Counted from the first letter of the stretch, positions 33,837 to 42,335 are shown. The stretch: DNA of 54,519 nt from an uncultured Clostridia bacterium (GCA_947623595.1 CANQHC010000002.1:64951-119469), one strand, 5' to 3'. Notes: a model not told the origin generated them from the letters alone. Numbers and translations are program-made.

Positions 33837-34563
33837 ATGAGAGGTTTTGCTAAATCAGATGTTGGCAAAGCAAGAGAAATGAATCAAGACTATTATTATA
33901 TTTCTCTTCCAGACAGTTCTTTACAGATATACATTTTAGCAGATGGAATGGGACGGATATAATGGTGGAGAAATAGCAAGTCGTTTAGCCATAGAATCAG
34001 CCAAAAGCTATTTAGAAGAAAATTTTAATAAAATAGAGCATGAAAAAGAAGCCATTCTAAAATTAATAAAAGAAACAATGGAATATGCAAATAAAGTTGT
34101 ATATGAAAAATCAAAAACATCAGAAGAATTACATGGAATGGGTACTACTTTGGATGTTTGCTTCATATATAATAATAAGGTTTATATAGGACATGTAGGA
34201 GACAGTAGAGTTTATCGTATCAGAGGTGAAGTCATTAGAAAACTAACAAAAGACCATAGTTATGTGCAACAATTAGTTGAAGACGGAAAAATTACAAGGG
34301 AAGAAGCAAATCATCATCCTAAGAAGAATATGCTAACACGTGCATTAGGATGCACAGCCTATGTAGAACCAGATATAAGAGCAAGAAACATTGAAAAACA
34401 AGATGTATTATTAATGTGTTCAGATGGATTAACAAATATGGTAGAAGAAAACGATATCTACCGATTAGTAAAAGAAAATCCAGAAACAGCACCAAGCGAG
34501 TTGGTAAAATTAGCAAATGATGCTGGAGGCTATGACAATATTACTGTCATAACAATATTGTAG
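33837..34563 (+). CDS. prpC: PP2C-family Ser/Thr phosphatase (PrpC/Stp), interrupted by a 1-nt insertion
   Basis: PrpC removes phosphate from targets of the PASTA kinase PrkC. The frame begins at ATG 33837 (GGAGG upstream; MRGFAKSDVGKAREMNQDYY) and runs to ILADGMG, then hits a stop. The expected metal-binding DGMGGYNGGE is restored if the C at 33954 is dropped, and the second frame continues normally to 34563 (GMGTTLDVCF, GHVGDSRVYRI, KDHSYVQQLV, MCSDGLTN, GGYDNITVI). The corrected product is 241 residues, typical of the family. A shorter frame from ATG 33943 would lack the N-terminal metal ligands. The rest is well kept, so a sequencing or assembly error is the simplest explanation, a recent mutation the next. 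It lies 15 nt before prkC. Confidence 0.88.
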
Positions 34564-34578
34564 GGGAGAGAAAAACAT

Positions 34579-36555
34579 ATGAATTTAGTAGGTAAAGTAA
34601 TAGGAAATAGATATGAAATACTTGAGAGAGTTGGAGAAGGCGGAATGGCAACAGTATATAGAGCAAGAGATAATATATTAAAAAGGTATGTTGCCGTAAA
34701 AGTACTAAGAGATGAATTTACAACTGATGAAGAATTTATAAAAAGATTTAATACAGAAGCACAATCAGCAGCTAGCCTTACACATCCTAATATAGTTTCT
34801 ATATTTGATGTAGGGTATGAAGAGTCTACATATTATATTGTAATGGAATTGGTTCAAGGTAAAACTTTAAAAGAAATAATTAATGAAGATGGAGTACTTC
34901 CTTGGAAATGGTCTGTAAACATTGCAATTCAAGTAGCTTCAGCATTAGAAACAGCACATAAAAATAATATTGTCCATAGGGACATTAAACCACATAATAT
35001 TATAATTACAGAAGATGGAATTGCAAAGGTAACAGATTTTGGAATTGCAAAGGCTGTTTCAAATTCAACAATAACTGCATTTGGAACTACAATAGGTTCA
35101 GTACATTACTTTTCACCAGAACATGCACGTGGAGGATATACTGATGCCAAGTCAGATATTTATTCATTAGGTGTTGTAATGTATGAAATGTTAACAGGAA
35201 GAGTACCTTTTGATGCAGATACTCCAGTTTCTATAGCATTAAAACATATGCAGGAAAAACCAGTTGAGCCAATAAAATTAAATCCATCAATTCCATATGC
35301 AGTTAATAAGATAATTATGAAAGCAATGGAAAAGGAAATAAGCTTGAGGTATCAAAATGCCACAGAATTATTAAAAGATTTAAGCCTAGCATTAAAAGAT
35401 CCAGAAGGAAGTTTTGTAAAAAATAATGCTGAAAATATGCAATACACTCAAAGAATTCCAACTATAGGTGAAAAAATTGATATGAATGATAATGATGATG
35501 ATTATGACAATAAAAACAGAAATAAAGAAGGTGGCTCAAAACATCCAAAAGCTAAAAAAGCAATAATTATATCAGTAATAGCTTGTATTATTATACTAAT
35601 TCCTATTATTGGATTTTTTGGAGCTCAACTAGTTCTAGATGCAGGACAGCCAAAAGATGTTAATTTACCAAATTTCGTGGGAAAAACATTGGAAGAAGCT
35701 AAAACCTTATTAGGAGAAGAAAATATAACTCTTGAAGTATCAGAAGAAGTATATGATTCTGAAATTGAAGAAGGAAAGATAATTTCGCAGGATCCACCAT
35801 TTATAGATGGTTACCAAGTTAAAGAAAATACAACTGTTAAATTGGTAATTAGCAAAGGAAAAGAAATGGTAAAAATGCAAAAAGTTGTTGGAAAGCTTTA
35901 TGAAGAAGCAGCAAATATAATAAAAGATGAATTACATCTAGAAGTAGAAAAGATTGAAGAAACAAGTAAAACTGTAGAAGAAGGTTATGTAATAAAGCAA
36001 GAACCTGAAGAAGGAACAGAAATTGAAACAGGAGAAACTGTAAAAATATATGTAAGTACTGGTACAGGAATAAAGCAGATATCAGTACCTTATGTAATAG
36101 GCGATACAGAAGCTGATGCTAAAAAGAAATTAGCAGATTTAAAAGTAACAGTAGTTTATGAAGAAGACACAACTAAAGTAGATGGTCATGTCCTAAAACA
36201 AAGTATTGAAGCAGGAGAAACAGTTGACGAAAAAACTAAAATTACAATAACTGTTAATAAAATAGAAGCTATTAAAACAGGTTCAATTAATTTAAATCTA
36301 AAATCTTTATTAGGAACTAAAGCAACTATTGAACAAGATGAGGAAGGAAATGAAATTAATCCAACAGTACAAGTTAAGGTTACAGTAAATGATGAAACAA
36401 TTTATTCACAAGAACATCGTAAAGATGAGTCAGAAATTGTAATAGAAGCTTCAGGAAAAGGAACTGTAACTGTAAAAGTATTAGTAGATGATGTAAGACA
36501 ATATATGGGACAATTTGATTTAACAGTAGAAAAACCTGTACTTACTATAGATTAA
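34579..36555 (+). CDS. prkC: PASTA-domain serine/threonine kinase PrkC (PknB family)
   Basis: A 658-residue membrane kinase that senses muropeptides and wall precursors and controls growth, wall synthesis and spore germination. Cytoplasmic kinase domain, residues about 12-275: glycine loop GEGGMATVY, ATP lysine K41 (VAVKVL), catalytic HRDIKPHNII (about 133-142), DFGIAKAVS and SPEHARGG. An acidic linker follows (NDNDDDYDN), then one membrane helix (about 329-351). Outside are three PASTA repeats (about 360-430, 431-500, 501-565) and a C-terminal beta-rich domain of about 90 residues. Position next to prpC and rsgA is the usual one. Confidence 0.97.
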   Translation: MNLVGKVIGNRYEILERVGEGGMATVYRARDNILKRYVAVKVLRDEFTTDEEFIKRFNTEAQSAASLTHPNIVSIFDVGYEESTYYIVMELVQGKTLKEIINEDGVLPWKWSVNIAIQVASALETAHKNNIVHRDIKPHNIIITEDGIAKVTDFGIAKAVSNSTITAFGTTIGSVHYFSPEHARGGYTDAKSDIYSLGVVMYEMLTGRVPFDADTPVSIALKHMQEKPVEPIKLNPSIPYAVNKIIMKAMEKEISLRYQNATELLKDLSLALKDPEGSFVKNNAENMQYTQRIPTIGEKIDMNDNDDDYDNKNRNKEGGSKHPKAKKAIIISVIACIIILIPIIGFFGAQLVLDAGQPKDVNLPNFVGKTLEEAKTLLGEENITLEVSEEVYDSEIEEGKIISQDPPFIDGYQVKENTTVKLVISKGKEMVKMQKVVGKLYEEAANIIKDELHLEVEKIEETSKTVEEGYVIKQEPEEGTEIETGETVKIYVSTGTGIKQISVPYVIGDTEADAKKKLADLKVTVVYEEDTTKVDGHVLKQSIEAGETVDEKTKITITVNKIEAIKTGSINLNLKSLLGTKATIEQDEEGNEINPTVQVKVTVNDETIYSQEHRKDESEIVIEASGKGTVTVKVLVDDVRQYMGQFDLTVEKPVLTID

Positions 36556-36600
36556 TGATATTTAAGTAATCAAAAGGAGTTTTATAAAGGGAGTGGCTAG

Positions 36601-37485
36601 ATGCCAAATGGAATAATAATTTGCACGAGTTCAAATTTATATCAAGTAAAAGTGGAAAAAACAATATATAATTGCTTAGCCAGAGGAAAGTTAAAAAGGG
36701 AAGGAATTACTCCACTAGTAGGTGATAATGTAGAAATAACTATAACTGATGAAAATAAACAAGAAGGTGTACTTGAAAAAATCTTGACAAGAAAAAATGA
36801 ATTAAAAAGGCCAAAGATGGCAAATTTAACACAATTAATTTTTATAATTTCTATGAAAATGCCATCTCCAGACTTTTTATTATTAGATAAGGAATTAGCA
36901 TTTGCAAAATATTTAGGAGTAAAAAGTGTTATTTGTTTTAATAAAATAGATTTAGTAGATAATGAAAAAATTGAAAAATATGTAAAGATATATCAAGAGG
37001 TAGGCTATCCTGTTATTTCAATAAGTGCAAAAGAAAGAAGGCAAATAGAGGAAATAAGACCATTACTAAGAAATGAAATTACTGCATTTGCAGGTAATTC
37101 CGGAGTTGGAAAGTCTACTTTACTAAATACTATATTTAACCAAAATTTAACACAAGAAGGAAATATTAGTAACAAAAACAAAAAAGGAAAAAACACAACT
37201 ACAGCAGTAACTTTATATAGTTATGATGAAAGTTCATATATAGCAGATACTCCAGGTTTTTCTACTTTTGAAATTTCAGAGATAACAAGTAATGAGCTAG
37301 ATAAATATTTTGTAGAATTTAAGCCATATATAGATAAATGTGAGTTCAATGGTTGTAATCATATAAAAGAAGAAAATTGCGGAATAAAAAAAGCACTTCA
37401 AGACAAAAAAATAACAATGGAAAGATATCAAAATTATCAAAGAATTTATCAAGAATTAAAAGAAAAGGAGCAAAATAAATGGTAG
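36601..37485 (+). CDS. rsgA: Ribosome small subunit-dependent GTPase RsgA
   Basis: A 294-residue circularly permuted GTPase that matures the 30S subunit. Order: OB-fold N-terminus (CLARGKLKREGITPLVGDNV), G4 motif NKIDLVD, then G1 GNSGVGKSTLLN, G2 with the TTTAV region, G3 DTPGF, and a zinc-binding C-terminus with C, C, H and C ligands (DKCEFNGCNHIKEENCGI). It ends 7 nt inside rpe. In Bacillus it is a PrkC substrate, which fits the operon. Confidence 0.97.
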   Translation: MPNGIIICTSSNLYQVKVEKTIYNCLARGKLKREGITPLVGDNVEITITDENKQEGVLEKILTRKNELKRPKMANLTQLIFIISMKMPSPDFLLLDKELAFAKYLGVKSVICFNKIDLVDNEKIEKYVKIYQEVGYPVISISAKERRQIEEIRPLLRNEITAFAGNSGVGKSTLLNTIFNQNLTQEGNISNKNKKGKNTTTAVTLYSYDESSYIADTPGFSTFEISEITSNELDKYFVEFKPYIDKCEFNGCNHIKEENCGIKKALQDKKITMERYQNYQRIYQELKEKEQNKW

Positions 37486-38138
37486 AAGTATCGGTCTCCA
37501 TTTTAAGTGTAAAAAATGAAAATGCGATCCAAACACTATATAATTTAGAAACAGCAGGAATAGACTACTTTCATATAGATGTAATGGATGGCCAATTTGT
37601 TGAGAATGATACTACAAATACAATGCTAGAATATTGTGAATACTTAAATAGTATTTCTAATTTACCCCTAGATGTACATTTAATGGTAAAAGATGTAAAA
37701 GATAATATAGATAAGTTTTTAGCTTTTGAACCAAACACTATTACTTTTCATTTAGAATCTGCAAAAGATAAAGAACAAGTAATGGAGTGGATAAAATACA
37801 TTAAAGAAAATAATGCAAAAGTAGGAATTTCTATTAAACCAAATACCAAAATAGAAGAAATATATGAATATTTACCATTTATACATGTTGTATTGGTAAT
37901 GACTGTTGAGCCGGGTAAAGGTGGACAGCCATTAATACCTGCTACTCTAGAAAAAATAAGGCAGTTAAGTAAATATATAAAAGAAAATAACATAGAAGTT
38001 GATATTGAAGCTGATGGTGGAATATATGTGGAAAATGTAGAAGAACTAAAAAATGCAGGTGCAAATATAGTGGTTTCAGGAACAGCAATTGTAAAATCAG
38101 ATAATTTTTCACAAACAGTAAAAAAATTAAAACAATAA
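37479..38138 (+). CDS. rpe: Ribulose-phosphate 3-epimerase
   Basis: A 219-residue TIM barrel interconverting ribulose-5-phosphate and xylulose-5-phosphate in the pentose phosphate pathway. Landmarks are FHIDVMDGQFV, LDVHLMVKD and DIEADGGI. The loop usually read as VNPGFGGQ is VEPGKGGQPLIPATL here, a variant of the phosphate-binding region. It overlaps rsgA by 7 nt, so it belongs to the same transcript. Confidence 0.94.
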   Translation: MVEVSVSILSVKNENAIQTLYNLETAGIDYFHIDVMDGQFVENDTTNTMLEYCEYLNSISNLPLDVHLMVKDVKDNIDKFLAFEPNTITFHLESAKDKEQVMEWIKYIKENNAKVGISIKPNTKIEEIYEYLPFIHVVLVMTVEPGKGGQPLIPATLEKIRQLSKYIKENNIEVDIEADGGIYVENVEELKNAGANIVVSGTAIVKSDNFSQTVKKLKQ

Positions 38139-38140
38139 AA

Positions 38141-38178
38141 ACTCCTTTAAAATGATATATGCTATCATTTTAAGGAGA
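38141..38178 (-). terminator. Intrinsic terminator of the minus-strand Cys-rich gene
   Basis: A 15-16 bp stem (CTCCTTTAAAATGATA with TATCATTTTAAGGAG, one bulged base) is followed on the minus strand by TTTTTATTGTTTT. On the plus strand no T run follows, so rpe may depend on it only weakly. Confidence 0.75.
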
Positions 38179-38210
38179 AGTCAAGAAAAGTTGTACTAGA
38201 AAAAATACTT

Positions 38211-38372
38211 TTACTTTACTTTTTGAGGAATAGAAAAGTTTTGAGGTGTACTTGCCTCTATAAAATAAACACAGGATTGATGAGTGTTTACTTTTTGATT
38301 ACAAATATTTTCAAAAGAACATTTGCCATCTTTTTGATAAATACAATTTTCAGAACAATTAATATTTGTCAA
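38211..38372 (-). CDS. Small cysteine-rich protein
   Basis: A 53-residue protein MTNINCSENCIYQKDGKCSF... with cysteines in the pattern CxxxC(x7)C(x5)C, plus one C in QSCVYF. The start is TTG 38372, because GAGGTG lies 6 nt upstream; the longer frame from 38423 has no ribosome site. I recall short clostridial proteins with NCxxNCxYQxxGxC patterns, mostly without assigned function and sometimes misnamed after fatty-acid enzymes. A metal or cluster site is possible. It has its own terminator. Confidence 0.75.
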   Translation of the reverse strand: MTNINCSENCIYQKDGKCSFENICNQKVNTHQSCVYFIEASTPQNFSIPQKVK

Positions 38373-38495
38373 ACAAATCACCTCAATTGTATAGTATGGA
38401 ATAAAAAATAAAAAATATACCAAAATTTATTTTAAAAATTTATTAAAAAATGGTATATTTTTTTATGTAAAAAATTTATTAAAAATTTTTGAATC

Positions 38496-39122
38496 TTATA
38501 TATTCTTTTGGCAATTTTCTGAAATAGGGCATTTGTTACAATTTGCCTTTCTAGCAGTACAAATATTTCTTCCATGCCAAATTAGAATATGATTTGCATC
38601 TTTATAATATTTTTTAGGCAAAATATTTAATAGATCTTGTTCAATCTTTTCAGGCTCAGTTTGAGAAGAAAGACCAATCCTTCTAGAAATTCTTTTCACG
38701 TGTGTATCTACTGCGATACCTTGAGGATTATTGAAAGCTTCTAACATAATAACATTAGCACTCTTCCTACCAACTCCAGGAATTGTAATTAATTCTTCCA
38801 TAGTTTCAGGAACAATACCATCAAAAGCACTTAAAATTTTTTGAGCTGCTAGTTTCATATTTTTAGCCTTATTTTTATAAAAACCACAGGGATGAACTAA
38901 ATTTTCCAAATCTTCTAAAGGTGCCAATGCCATTTTGGAGGCATCAGGGTATTTGGCAAAAAGTAAAGGAGTAGTTAAATTAACTCTCTCATCAGTACAT
39001 TGAGCAGAGAGCATTACTGCGATTAGCATTTGAAAAGGAGTTTTAAAGTCCAAACTACATTTAGCATCAGGATATGCATTTTTTAATTTTTCCATAATTA
39101 TTATAGCATTATTTTTTTTCAT
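38496..39122 (-). CDS. nth: Endonuclease III
   Basis: A 208-residue DNA glycosylase/AP lyase that removes oxidised pyrimidines. The helix-hairpin-helix with the catalytic lysine reads LITIPGVGRKSANVIMLEAF, the catalytic aspartate is in AVDTHVKRISRR, and four C-terminal cysteines (CTARKANCNKCPISENC, spacing 6-2-5) hold a [4Fe-4S] cluster. AAAGGAATG precedes the start. No other gene of the window is clearly in its transcript. Confidence 0.97.
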   Translation of the reverse strand: MKKNNAIIIMEKLKNAYPDAKCSLDFKTPFQMLIAVMLSAQCTDERVNLTTPLLFAKYPDASKMALAPLEDLENLVHPCGFYKNKAKNMKLAAQKILSAFDGIVPETMEELITIPGVGRKSANVIMLEAFNNPQGIAVDTHVKRISRRIGLSSQTEPEKIEQDLLNILPKKYYKDANHILIWHGRNICTARKANCNKCPISENCQKNI

Positions 39123-39157
39123 AAATTAATTTCATTCCTTTCAGAGTTTCTATTAAA

Positions 39158-39182
39158 AATGGGCTCCCATTGGAAGCCCGCA
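39158..39182 (-). terminator. Terminator of the orphan membrane-protein gene
   Basis: On the minus strand GGGCTTCC and GGGAGCCC form an 8-bp stem with one G-U pair, followed by ATTTTTAAT. It separates the orphan gene from nth. Confidence 0.75.
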
Positions 39183-39186
39183 TGTT

Positions 39187-39471
39187 TTAAGATTTCAGGA
39201 TTTTTTCGATGATTTTAACCCTGAACCAGGATCCGATGAACCGGGCTGTGCACAGGAAATAGAAGGCTCCCATGCAAAACCAGGCAAAGGGGTCGTCATC
39301 CAACTGCTCGCCTAACTCTATGAGGTACTTCTCATAGAAGTATAGTGACCGCTCTCCTTCATCGGAATCAATTTGCTCGATTTGTAGCATCTCTACGCCG
39401 TTGCAGAAGAAAACAAATCCAAACAGGATTATTCCGATGAGGAGCTTAACGAGGATGATGACGGTTTGCAT
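39187..39471 (-). CDS. Orphan small membrane protein of atypical composition
   Basis: A 94-residue protein with a hydrophobic N-terminus (about residues 3-25) and a second hydrophobic stretch (about 62-80, FAWFCMGAFYFLCTARFIG), with an acidic middle (IDSDEGERS, LGEQLDDD). I do not recognise it. The coding region is about half G+C and uses codons such as CTC, ATC, GCC and CCC that the neighbours avoid, so recent acquisition is likely. AAAGGAGG precedes the ATG. It has its own promoter (39509-39537) and terminator. Confidence 0.75.
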   Translation of the reverse strand: MQTVIILVKLLIGIILFGFVFFCNGVEMLQIEQIDSDEGERSLYFYEKYLIELGEQLDDDPFAWFCMGAFYFLCTARFIGSWFRVKIIEKILKS

Positions 39472-39508
39472 AAAGCAAACCTCCTTTCAAAAAAAGATTT
39501 GTAAATAT

Positions 39509-39537
39509 ATTATAACATAATTTTTACATAAAATCAA
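39509..39537 (-). promoter_or_regulatory. SigA promoter of the 39187-39471 gene
   Basis: On the minus strand TTGATT (39532-39537) and TATAAT (39509-39514) with a 17-nt spacer, about 40 nt before the start codon. Confidence 0.7.
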
Positions 39538-39601
39538 AATAGATATATTTCATAAAATACTTATATCTTTTAATGGATGCTAAATTATTTTCAAAAAAGT
39601 A

Positions 39602-39630
39602 TTGTTTTTTTAGTAAAAATATGTTAAACT
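39602..39630 (+). promoter_or_regulatory. Probable SigA promoter of rpmB
   Basis: TTGTTT at 39602-39607 and TAAACT at 39625-39630 with a 17-nt spacer, about 45 nt upstream of rpmB. Confidence 0.45.
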
Positions 39631-39676
39631 TATGAATAGTCAATTTTAGAATTCACATATAGGAGGTGCATTTTCA

Positions 39677-39874
39677 ATGGCAAAATGTGATATTTGTGGA
39701 AAAACATTATCTCACGGAAATCAAATTAGTATAGCTCGTTCACATGTTAGTAGAAGATCTACTAGAACTTTTAAACCAAATTTAAGAAGAGTAAAAGCAA
39801 TTATGAATGGTGAAACAAAAACAATCCATGCATGTACTAAATGCTTACGCTCTGGAAAAGTAGTTAGAGCTTAA
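39677..39874 (+). CDS. rpmB: 50S ribosomal protein L28
   Basis: A 65-residue L28 of the zinc-ribbon type: MAKCDICGKTLSHGNQISIA, later RTFKPNLRRVKA and HACTKCLRSGKVVRA. Both CxxC pairs (CDIC and CTKC) are present, so it is the zinc-binding (C+) form. AGGAGG precedes the ATG. It is a single gene with a terminator just behind it. Confidence 0.98.
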   Translation: MAKCDICGKTLSHGNQISIARSHVSRRSTRTFKPNLRRVKAIMNGETKTIHACTKCLRSGKVVRA

Positions 39875-39937
39875 TTTTTATACAAAAAATTTTAATGTTA
39901 AATTTTTCTATTTATCGTTAACTTTTAGTCCAATAAA

Positions 39938-39972
39938 TTAAGAGGCTATTTATTAAAAATAGTCTCTTTTGG
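39938..39972 (+). terminator. Intrinsic terminator of rpmB
   Basis: AAGAGGCTATTT and AAATAGTCTCTT pair with one mismatch, followed by TTTTGGG on the plus strand and by T-rich sequence on the minus strand. Confidence 0.75.
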
Positions 39973-40124
39973 GTTGTATTCTATTTGTACTTTAGTATCT
40001 CTTATGTATCACTTATCTTTTATTCCAAATAGCAATTTTACAATCCCTCTCAAACATTTTGGAACTTTTTTTACTACAATTGTCATTTACTCCACTCTCC
40101 TTTTGTTTATTTTTATATTTTTTT

Positions 40125-40277
40125 CTATTTGCAAGATAGCCAAATTAGTCCAACTACAACAATAGTTACACCTATGGCAAATAGCCATCCTGATAGAGGA
40201 AGTAATAGTACAAGTAAAATTCCAAGTCCTAACCCAATTAAACATACTCCAATTGTTTTCTTTAATGCTTTTAACAT
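40125..40277 (-). CDS. Small membrane protein (50 residues)
   Basis: MLKALKKTIGVCLIGLGLGI, then a proline/tryptophan turn (LPLSGWLF) and a second hydrophobic stretch (IGVTIVVVGLIWL). Two membrane helices are expected with short ends. The start at 40277 has AGGGGG 10 nt upstream. Similar tiny two-helix proteins are widespread in Clostridia, with unknown function. It was found by reading the minus strand; the coding bases look normal for this genome. Confidence 0.7.
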   Translation of the reverse strand: MLKALKKTIGVCLIGLGLGILLVLLLPLSGWLFAIGVTIVVVGLIWLSCK

Positions 40278-40376
40278 AATTTAATTCCCCCTATCCTTTT
40301 ATATTATTATATTAATTATTCTTTTATTTTGTTACCATTTTATGTTTTTCTAAATTTTTTTATAATTTAACTTTAA

Positions 40377-40500
40377 GGAAATTATGGAGTAAAATATGTT
40401 GCTAATTATTTTAATATTCCATCTAGTGAATTAGTTAGGAAATGGATAAAAAATATGAAAAGCATGGAATATCAGGTATAATAAAAAATCAGAAAATGTA
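40377..40500 (+). pseudogene. Remnant of a transposase helix-turn-helix (IS3-type OrfA)
   Basis: One frame reads NYGVKYVANYFNIPSSELVR followed by KWIKN; after a one-base shift at about 40450 the next frame reads KYEKHGISGIIKNQK. Joined, they give the ...VRKWIKKYEKHGISGI pattern of the N-terminal domain of IS3-family OrfA transposases. It has no start codon, is preceded by a stop, and ends soon after. The rest of the element is absent. The rest of the 327-nt gap 40278-40604 holds a promoter. Confidence 0.6.
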
Positions 40501-40506
40501 TCTAAT

Positions 40507-40535
40507 TTGCAAAATAACATAAAATATGATATAAT
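40507..40535 (+). promoter_or_regulatory. SigA promoter of the 40605 gene
   Basis: TTGCAA at 40507-40512 and TATAAT at 40530-40535 with a 17-nt spacer. Confidence 0.65.
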
Positions 40536-40604
40536 AATAGATGCATTAAATGGTTATAAAGCCATTTTAGTGTAATTTGGGTAAAGAGAAAGGATAAAAA
40601 CAAA

Positions 40605-41417
40605 ATGGAAAAGAAAAACAGCATTGTATCCAGGCTCGTGGAAGTTATTATTGTGGCCATATTTATTATGGCAGTAGCAATTAGGTCAAATGCTACTAAT
40701 GTTCCAGCAAATTCCCAGAATCCCGATAGCGAGAAGACAAGCACTGTTCAACAGGAAAAAGATTGGCAAGAGCAAGTTATGGATGAACGGCAAAAGATTT
40801 TTAATCTCCTAATGGATAGTCATTCTTATGGAAGTAATTGGCTTAGCCCAGATGGAAAGTCTTTGGAACAAATCCAAAAATGGCTTCAAAATGATACCCC
40901 TGAAGAAGAATTTGAACAGACTAGTTTCTATAATCTTCACGATGGTTATGCCATATGCGTAACTCCTATAAGAACTTTGGCATTGTATAATCAGGAAGGT
41001 TGGAAATTAGAAAGCTACAATGTAGATATTCCGTTAGCACTAGAAGAAAAATATGATAGCATTGCTACAGGTTCTGGAGCAACCTATGTATTAGAAAATG
41101 AAAAGTTGGTGGAATTTACATTCGGCGAAAAAAGAACAATTGATAAACTACCGTTTGAACCTAAGTGTATTTGGAGTACAACTTCTAAAGATGACTTTCA
41201 GTTCGTTTTTGTACAGCAAGGGGGAAATTTAGGTTTCATCTATGATGGAAAATTCAAAATGATTGCTAATGACTATTGTTATGGGATTGAGTGCTATTAT
41301 GCAGACTCTGATACAATGGCTTTTAGCTATGCTAATCAGAGTGAACAAAGAACGTTAACATTTGTGAAATTAAATAGTGCAGAGCACACGGATACAGTAT
41401 ATGTTGCAGTAGATTAA
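40605..41417 (+). CDS. Orphan exported or membrane-anchored protein, unknown family
   Basis: A 270-residue protein with a hydrophobic N-terminal segment (about residues 9-29, RLVEVIIVAIFIMAVAIRSNA) that is a signal peptide or anchor, then a soluble domain (about 55-270) with YNLHDGYAICVTPIRTLALY and a repeated beta-strand feel (TYVLENEKLVEFTFGEKRT). I do not recognise it. Codon use is less AT-rich than its neighbours (CTC, GCC, CCC, CGG), as for the genes at 39187 and 50044. GAGAAAGGA precedes the ATG. It has its own promoter and terminators. Confidence 0.75.
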   Translation: MEKKNSIVSRLVEVIIVAIFIMAVAIRSNATNVPANSQNPDSEKTSTVQQEKDWQEQVMDERQKIFNLLMDSHSYGSNWLSPDGKSLEQIQKWLQNDTPEEEFEQTSFYNLHDGYAICVTPIRTLALYNQEGWKLESYNVDIPLALEEKYDSIATGSGATYVLENEKLVEFTFGEKRTIDKLPFEPKCIWSTTSKDDFQFVFVQQGGNLGFIYDGKFKMIANDYCYGIECYYADSDTMAFSYANQSEQRTLTFVKLNSAEHTDTVYVAVD

Positions 41418-41433
41418 GCAGCCTCTAGCCCCG

Positions 41434-41464
41434 AGATATTGCTTATAATAAAGCAATATTTTAA
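41434..41464 (+). terminator. Hairpin after the 40605 gene
   Basis: ATATTGCTT and AAGCAATAT form a perfect 9-bp stem around a 6-nt loop, followed by a short TTT. Probably a terminator, though its T tract is short. Confidence 0.55.
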
Positions 41465-41488
41465 CAGTCCTTGGATAAAAGGAAATTG

Positions 41489-41518
41489 CCCCATCTGAAA
41501 AAAAAGGTGGGGTTTTTA
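41489..41518 (+). terminator. Second intrinsic terminator after the 40605 gene
   Basis: CCCCATCT and AGGTGGGG form an 8-bp stem with one G-U pair around an A-rich loop, followed by TTTTTATT. The rest of the gap up to 41717 holds the ruvA promoter. Confidence 0.8.
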
Positions 41519-41625
41519 TTATAAGAAAAGCAAAATTTATATAAAATCAAAAATTTTAATATTTTTGACTTTTCAAAATAGAAAGAAAAAATTGAAATTA
41601 ATACAAACAAAAATTTGTAAAAACC

Positions 41626-41653
41626 TTGCAATTTTTTTTTATTATGATAAAAT
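41626..41653 (+). promoter_or_regulatory. Possible SigA promoter of ruvA
   Basis: TTGCAA at 41626-41631 and TAAAAT at 41648-41653 with a 16-nt spacer, about 65 nt before ruvA. Confidence 0.45.
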
Positions 41654-41717
41654 AAATAAGTAATTTTTTTTAATAAATATAGAAAAGGAGGTACTAGTTT
41701 TACTAGTATATAATAAG

Positions 41718-42335
41718 ATGATTGCATTTATTAAAGGTTGTTTAGAAGTAAAAACTAAAGGATACATTGTTATAGATGTATCAGGAATAGGTTATAAAAT
41801 ACATATGCCAGAAAGTGCTATTCAAAAAGTAGGAAATATTGGAGATAATATAAAAATACATACTTTTATGAGAGTTAGAGAAGATGATATTAGCTTATAT
41901 GGTTTTAATACTAATGAAGAACTACGTATGTTTGAATTATTACTTTCTGTTAGTGGAATTGGAGCAAAAGGAGCACTTACAATTTTATCAAATGTAACAC
42001 CATCAGAATTTGCTTTGGCAGTTATTTCGAATAATGTAAGCTTATTAAAAAAATTGCCCGGAATAGGTCCTAAAACAGCTCAAAGAATAATCTTAGAATT
42101 AAAAGATAAATTGAAAAAAGAAGAAGAAATTAGTTCTATGCAAGAAAACGAAAAATCAGATTTGCAAGAAGTAATGGAAAATGATGAAAAAATATCAGAA
42201 GCTGTTAGTGCACTTCAAGTATTAGGATATAGCAAAAAAGAAATAATAACAGCATTAGAAAAATTAGATATGCAATCTTTGTCTGTTGAAGATATCATAA
42301 GAAAGGGTTTAGCAAATTTAGCAAAAGGAATCTAA
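41718..42335 (+). CDS. ruvA: Holliday junction branch migration protein RuvA
   Basis: A 205-residue RuvA that binds Holliday junctions and loads RuvB. It shows the N-terminal OB domain (MIAFIKGCLEVKTKGYIVID), two helix-hairpin-helix motifs (LLSVSGIGAKGALTILSN and LLKKLPGIGPKTAQRIILEL), and the C-terminal RuvB-binding domain (VSALQVLGYSKKEIITALEK). AAAGGAGG lies about 25 nt upstream; the spacing is long, so a weaker closer site may be used. The usual ruvB partner is not next to it; rarA follows instead. Confidence 0.97.
   Translation: MIAFIKGCLEVKTKGYIVIDVSGIGYKIHMPESAIQKVGNIGDNIKIHTFMRVREDDISLYGFNTNEELRMFELLLSVSGIGAKGALTILSNVTPSEFALAVISNNVSLLKKLPGIGPKTAQRIILELKDKLKKEEEISSMQENEKSDLQEVMENDEKISEAVSALQVLGYSKKEIITALEKLDMQSLSVEDIIRKGLANLAKGI

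Noticed and set aside
39974..40165. Plus-strand ORF of 63 codons
   Set aside because: It has no ribosome site, low-complexity hydrophobic sequence, and overlaps the better-supported minus-strand gene 40125-40277.
41461..41727. Minus-strand ORF of 88 codons before ruvA
   Set aside because: It runs through a strong terminator and the ruvA promoter and has no ribosome site.
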